Source of the DNA: Acidimicrobiales bacterium
GTDB taxonomy: Bacteria > Actinomycetota > Acidimicrobiia > Acidimicrobiales > RAAP-2
NCBI GenBank assembly: GCA_017883105.1
Contig: JADGOF010000170.1
Span: 1-5,609 of the forward strand
DNA: 5,609 bases
Direction of reading: 5' to 3'
The position numbers and the translations under genes are program-made. Every line of letters begins with the position of its first letter. Within the stretch, counting starts at the first letter, position 1. Positions 4,328 to 5,609 of the stretch are shown piece by piece. Under the pieces are notes generated by a model that saw only the letters and a program-made list of their open reading frames with translations, had not been told where the DNA came from and searched no databases.

Positions 4328-5609
4328 GCACGACCATCGCGGGCGCTGTGGTGGGGGAGGAACGCCTTCTCATCGACGGCGAACTGCGACCGGCCCGGTC
4401 GGGCCGGATGTTCGAGACCGCCAACCCGGCCACCGAGGAGGTCCTCGGCGTGGTGGCCGACGGAGGTCGGGAGGATCTGGACGATGCCATCGCAGCCGCC
4501 CGCCGGGCCTTCGACGACACCGACTGGTCGACCAATGTCGAGCACCGGGTGGCCGGACTGCGCCAGCTGCAGTCGGCCTTCGTGGCCCATGCCGATGAGC
4601 TGCGGGCCATGACGGTGGCCGAGACGGGCTCGCCACTGTCGCTCACCTTCTCGGCACAACTGGACACCCCGGTCGAGTCGCTCGGCTGGGTGGCCGACCT
4701 GGCCGAGGGTTACGACTGGGAGGTCGACCTCGGGAACGCCTCACCGCTCGGCATCCCGTCCCACCGGTGGGTCCGTCGTGAAGCCGCCGGTGTGGTCGGG
4801 GCCATCACCCCGTGGAACGTCCCCCATCAGATCAATCTGGCCAAGTTGGGACCGGCTCTGGCCGCGGGCAACACGGTGGTCCTCAAGCCGGCACCGGACA
4901 CGCCGTGGTGCGCCACCGTGCTCGGTCGGATGATCGCCGAAGAGACCGACATCCCCCCCGGCGTGGTCAACATCGTGGCCTCGTCGGACCACACCATCGG
5001 GTCGCTGTTGTCGAGTGATCCCCGGGTGGACCAGGTGAGCTTCACCGGATCGACGGCCACCGGCAAGCGGGTCATGATCTCGGCCGCCGACACCCTGAAG
5101 AAGGTGTTTCTCGAACTCGGAGGCAAGTCGGCGTTCGTCCTCCTCGACGACGCCGACCTCCGCGGTGCCTGTGCCACCGCGGCCTTCACCGTCTGTACCC
5201 ACGCCGGCCAGGGTTGCGCCATCACCACCCGGTTGATCGTCCCCCGTCACCAGTTCGACGAGGCGGTGGAGTCGACGGCCAAGGTCCTCTCGAAGTTGCC
5301 GGCGGCGGACCCGACCGACCCCGGCACCATCTGCGGGCCGTTGATCAGCGCCCGTCAACGCGAACGGGTGGAGGGGTATCTCCGTCTGGCCGTCGAGGAG
5401 GGTGGAACCTTCGTCACCGGCGGCGGGCGTCCCGACGATCTGGACCGTGGCTACTTTGTCGAGCCGACCCTCATCGTCGGGGTCGACAACCGTGCACGGG
5501 TGGCCCAGGAGGAGATCTTCGGCCCGGTGCTGGTGGTCATTCCCCACGACGGCGACGATGACGCCGTGGCCCTGGCCAACGACTCGGTGTACGGCCTGTC
5601 CGGCTCGGT
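4324..5609 (+). CDS. NAD(P)-dependent aldehyde dehydrogenase (ALDH superfamily), C-terminus cut off by window edge
   Basis: Oxidises an aldehyde to the carboxylic acid in the cytosol. The 428 visible codons contain the family landmarks in order: TPWN at 162-165 (Asn165 in the oxyanion hole), LKPA with Lys188 contacting the cofactor, GSTATGK at 242-248, general base Glu264 in LELGGK, catalytic Cys298 in GQGC, and EEIFGPV at 396-402. Having both Glu264 and Cys298 makes this a hydrolytic ALDH, not a CoA-acylating methylmalonate-semialdehyde dehydrogenase, which lacks that Glu. About 60 residues should lie beyond the right edge (family about 480-490 aa). Start: ATG at 4324 inside the ATGA overlap with the preceding stop; the upstream Shine-Dalgarno is weak, so translational coupling is likely. 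It is the second gene of the rightward operon. A role downstream of P450 and alcohol oxidation is inferred from context; substrate unknown. Confidence 0.95.
   Translation, partial: MSTTIAGAVVGEERLLIDGELRPARSGRMFETANPATEEVLGVVADGGREDLDDAIAAARRAFDDTDWSTNVEHRVAGLRQLQSAFVAHADELRAMTVAETGSPLSLTFSAQLDTPVESLGWVADLAEGYDWEVDLGNASPLGIPSHRWVRREAAGVVGAITPWNVPHQINLAKLGPALAAGNTVVLKPAPDTPWCATVLGRMIAEETDIPPGVVNIVASSDHTIGSLLSSDPRVDQVSFTGSTATGKRVMISAADTLKKVFLELGGKSAFVLLDDADLRGACATAAFTVCTHAGQGCAITTRLIVPRHQFDEAVESTAKVLSKLPAADPTDPGTICGPLISARQRERVEGYLRLAVEEGGTFVTGGGRPDDLDRGYFVEPTLIVGVDNRARVAQEEIFGPVLVVIPHDGDDDAVALANDSVYGLSGS

Noticed and set aside
4720..4731. 12-bp palindrome GAGGTCGACCTC
   Set aside because: Lies inside the ALDH gene, explained by the codons of the EVDL segment; no link to any promoter or gene boundary.
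4741..5547. Long open frame (268 codons) on the minus strand
   Set aside because: Antisense to the ALDH catalytic region, whose motifs are complete; no motif in the shadow translation.

Overview
The window is GC-rich with a strong G/C preference at third codon positions, several GTG starts, ATGA stop/start overlaps and what looks like a leaderless promoter. Together with the gene types (soluble class I cytochrome P450, SDR, TetR regulator, HIBADH-like and aldehyde dehydrogenases) this points to an actinobacterium. Genus cannot be read from the sequence. It is an ordinary chromosomal catabolic or secondary oxidation locus: I see no mobile element, tRNA, rRNA or CRISPR array.

Layout: two divergent, tightly packed operons share a 172-bp intergenic region (3250-3421). 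The leftward (minus-strand) operon is: a 247-aa protein of unknown function (3249-2506), a TetR-family regulator (2502-1876), a 400-aa cytochrome P450 (1879-677) and a short-chain dehydrogenase/reductase (675 to beyond the left edge). Gene junctions are +3 nt, a 4-nt ATGA overlap and +1 nt. The rightward operon is: a 3-hydroxyisobutyrate-dehydrogenase-like oxidoreductase (3422-4327) and, again through an ATGA overlap, an aldehyde dehydrogenase (4324 to beyond the right edge).

The intergenic region carries the most interesting non-coding signal. A perfect 16-bp palindrome (3266-3281) overlaps a 22-bp imperfect palindrome (3251-3272), so that three TGTCCA half-sites lie in 31 bp. In the middle is the self-complementary octamer ACTATAGT, which reads as a TATAGT -10 box on both strands. 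The simplest model is one TetR-controlled, symmetric divergent promoter. The leftward transcript would begin at or within a couple of bases of its ATG (leaderless), while the rightward mRNA would have a leader of about 150 nt and a good Shine-Dalgarno sequence.

Inferred joint role: the P450 hydroxylates an unknown lipophilic substrate; the SDR and HIBADH-like enzyme act on hydroxyl/carbonyl groups; the aldehyde dehydrogenase oxidises an aldehyde to an acid; the TetR protein senses substrate or product and represses both operons. No ferredoxin or ferredoxin reductase for the P450 is in the window. From memory, the set resembles the Mycobacterium tuberculosis Rv0764c-Rv0770 region (CYP51, SDR, CYP123, regulator, aldA, SDR, HIBADH-like), which suggests looking just beyond the left edge for a CYP51 and ferredoxin.
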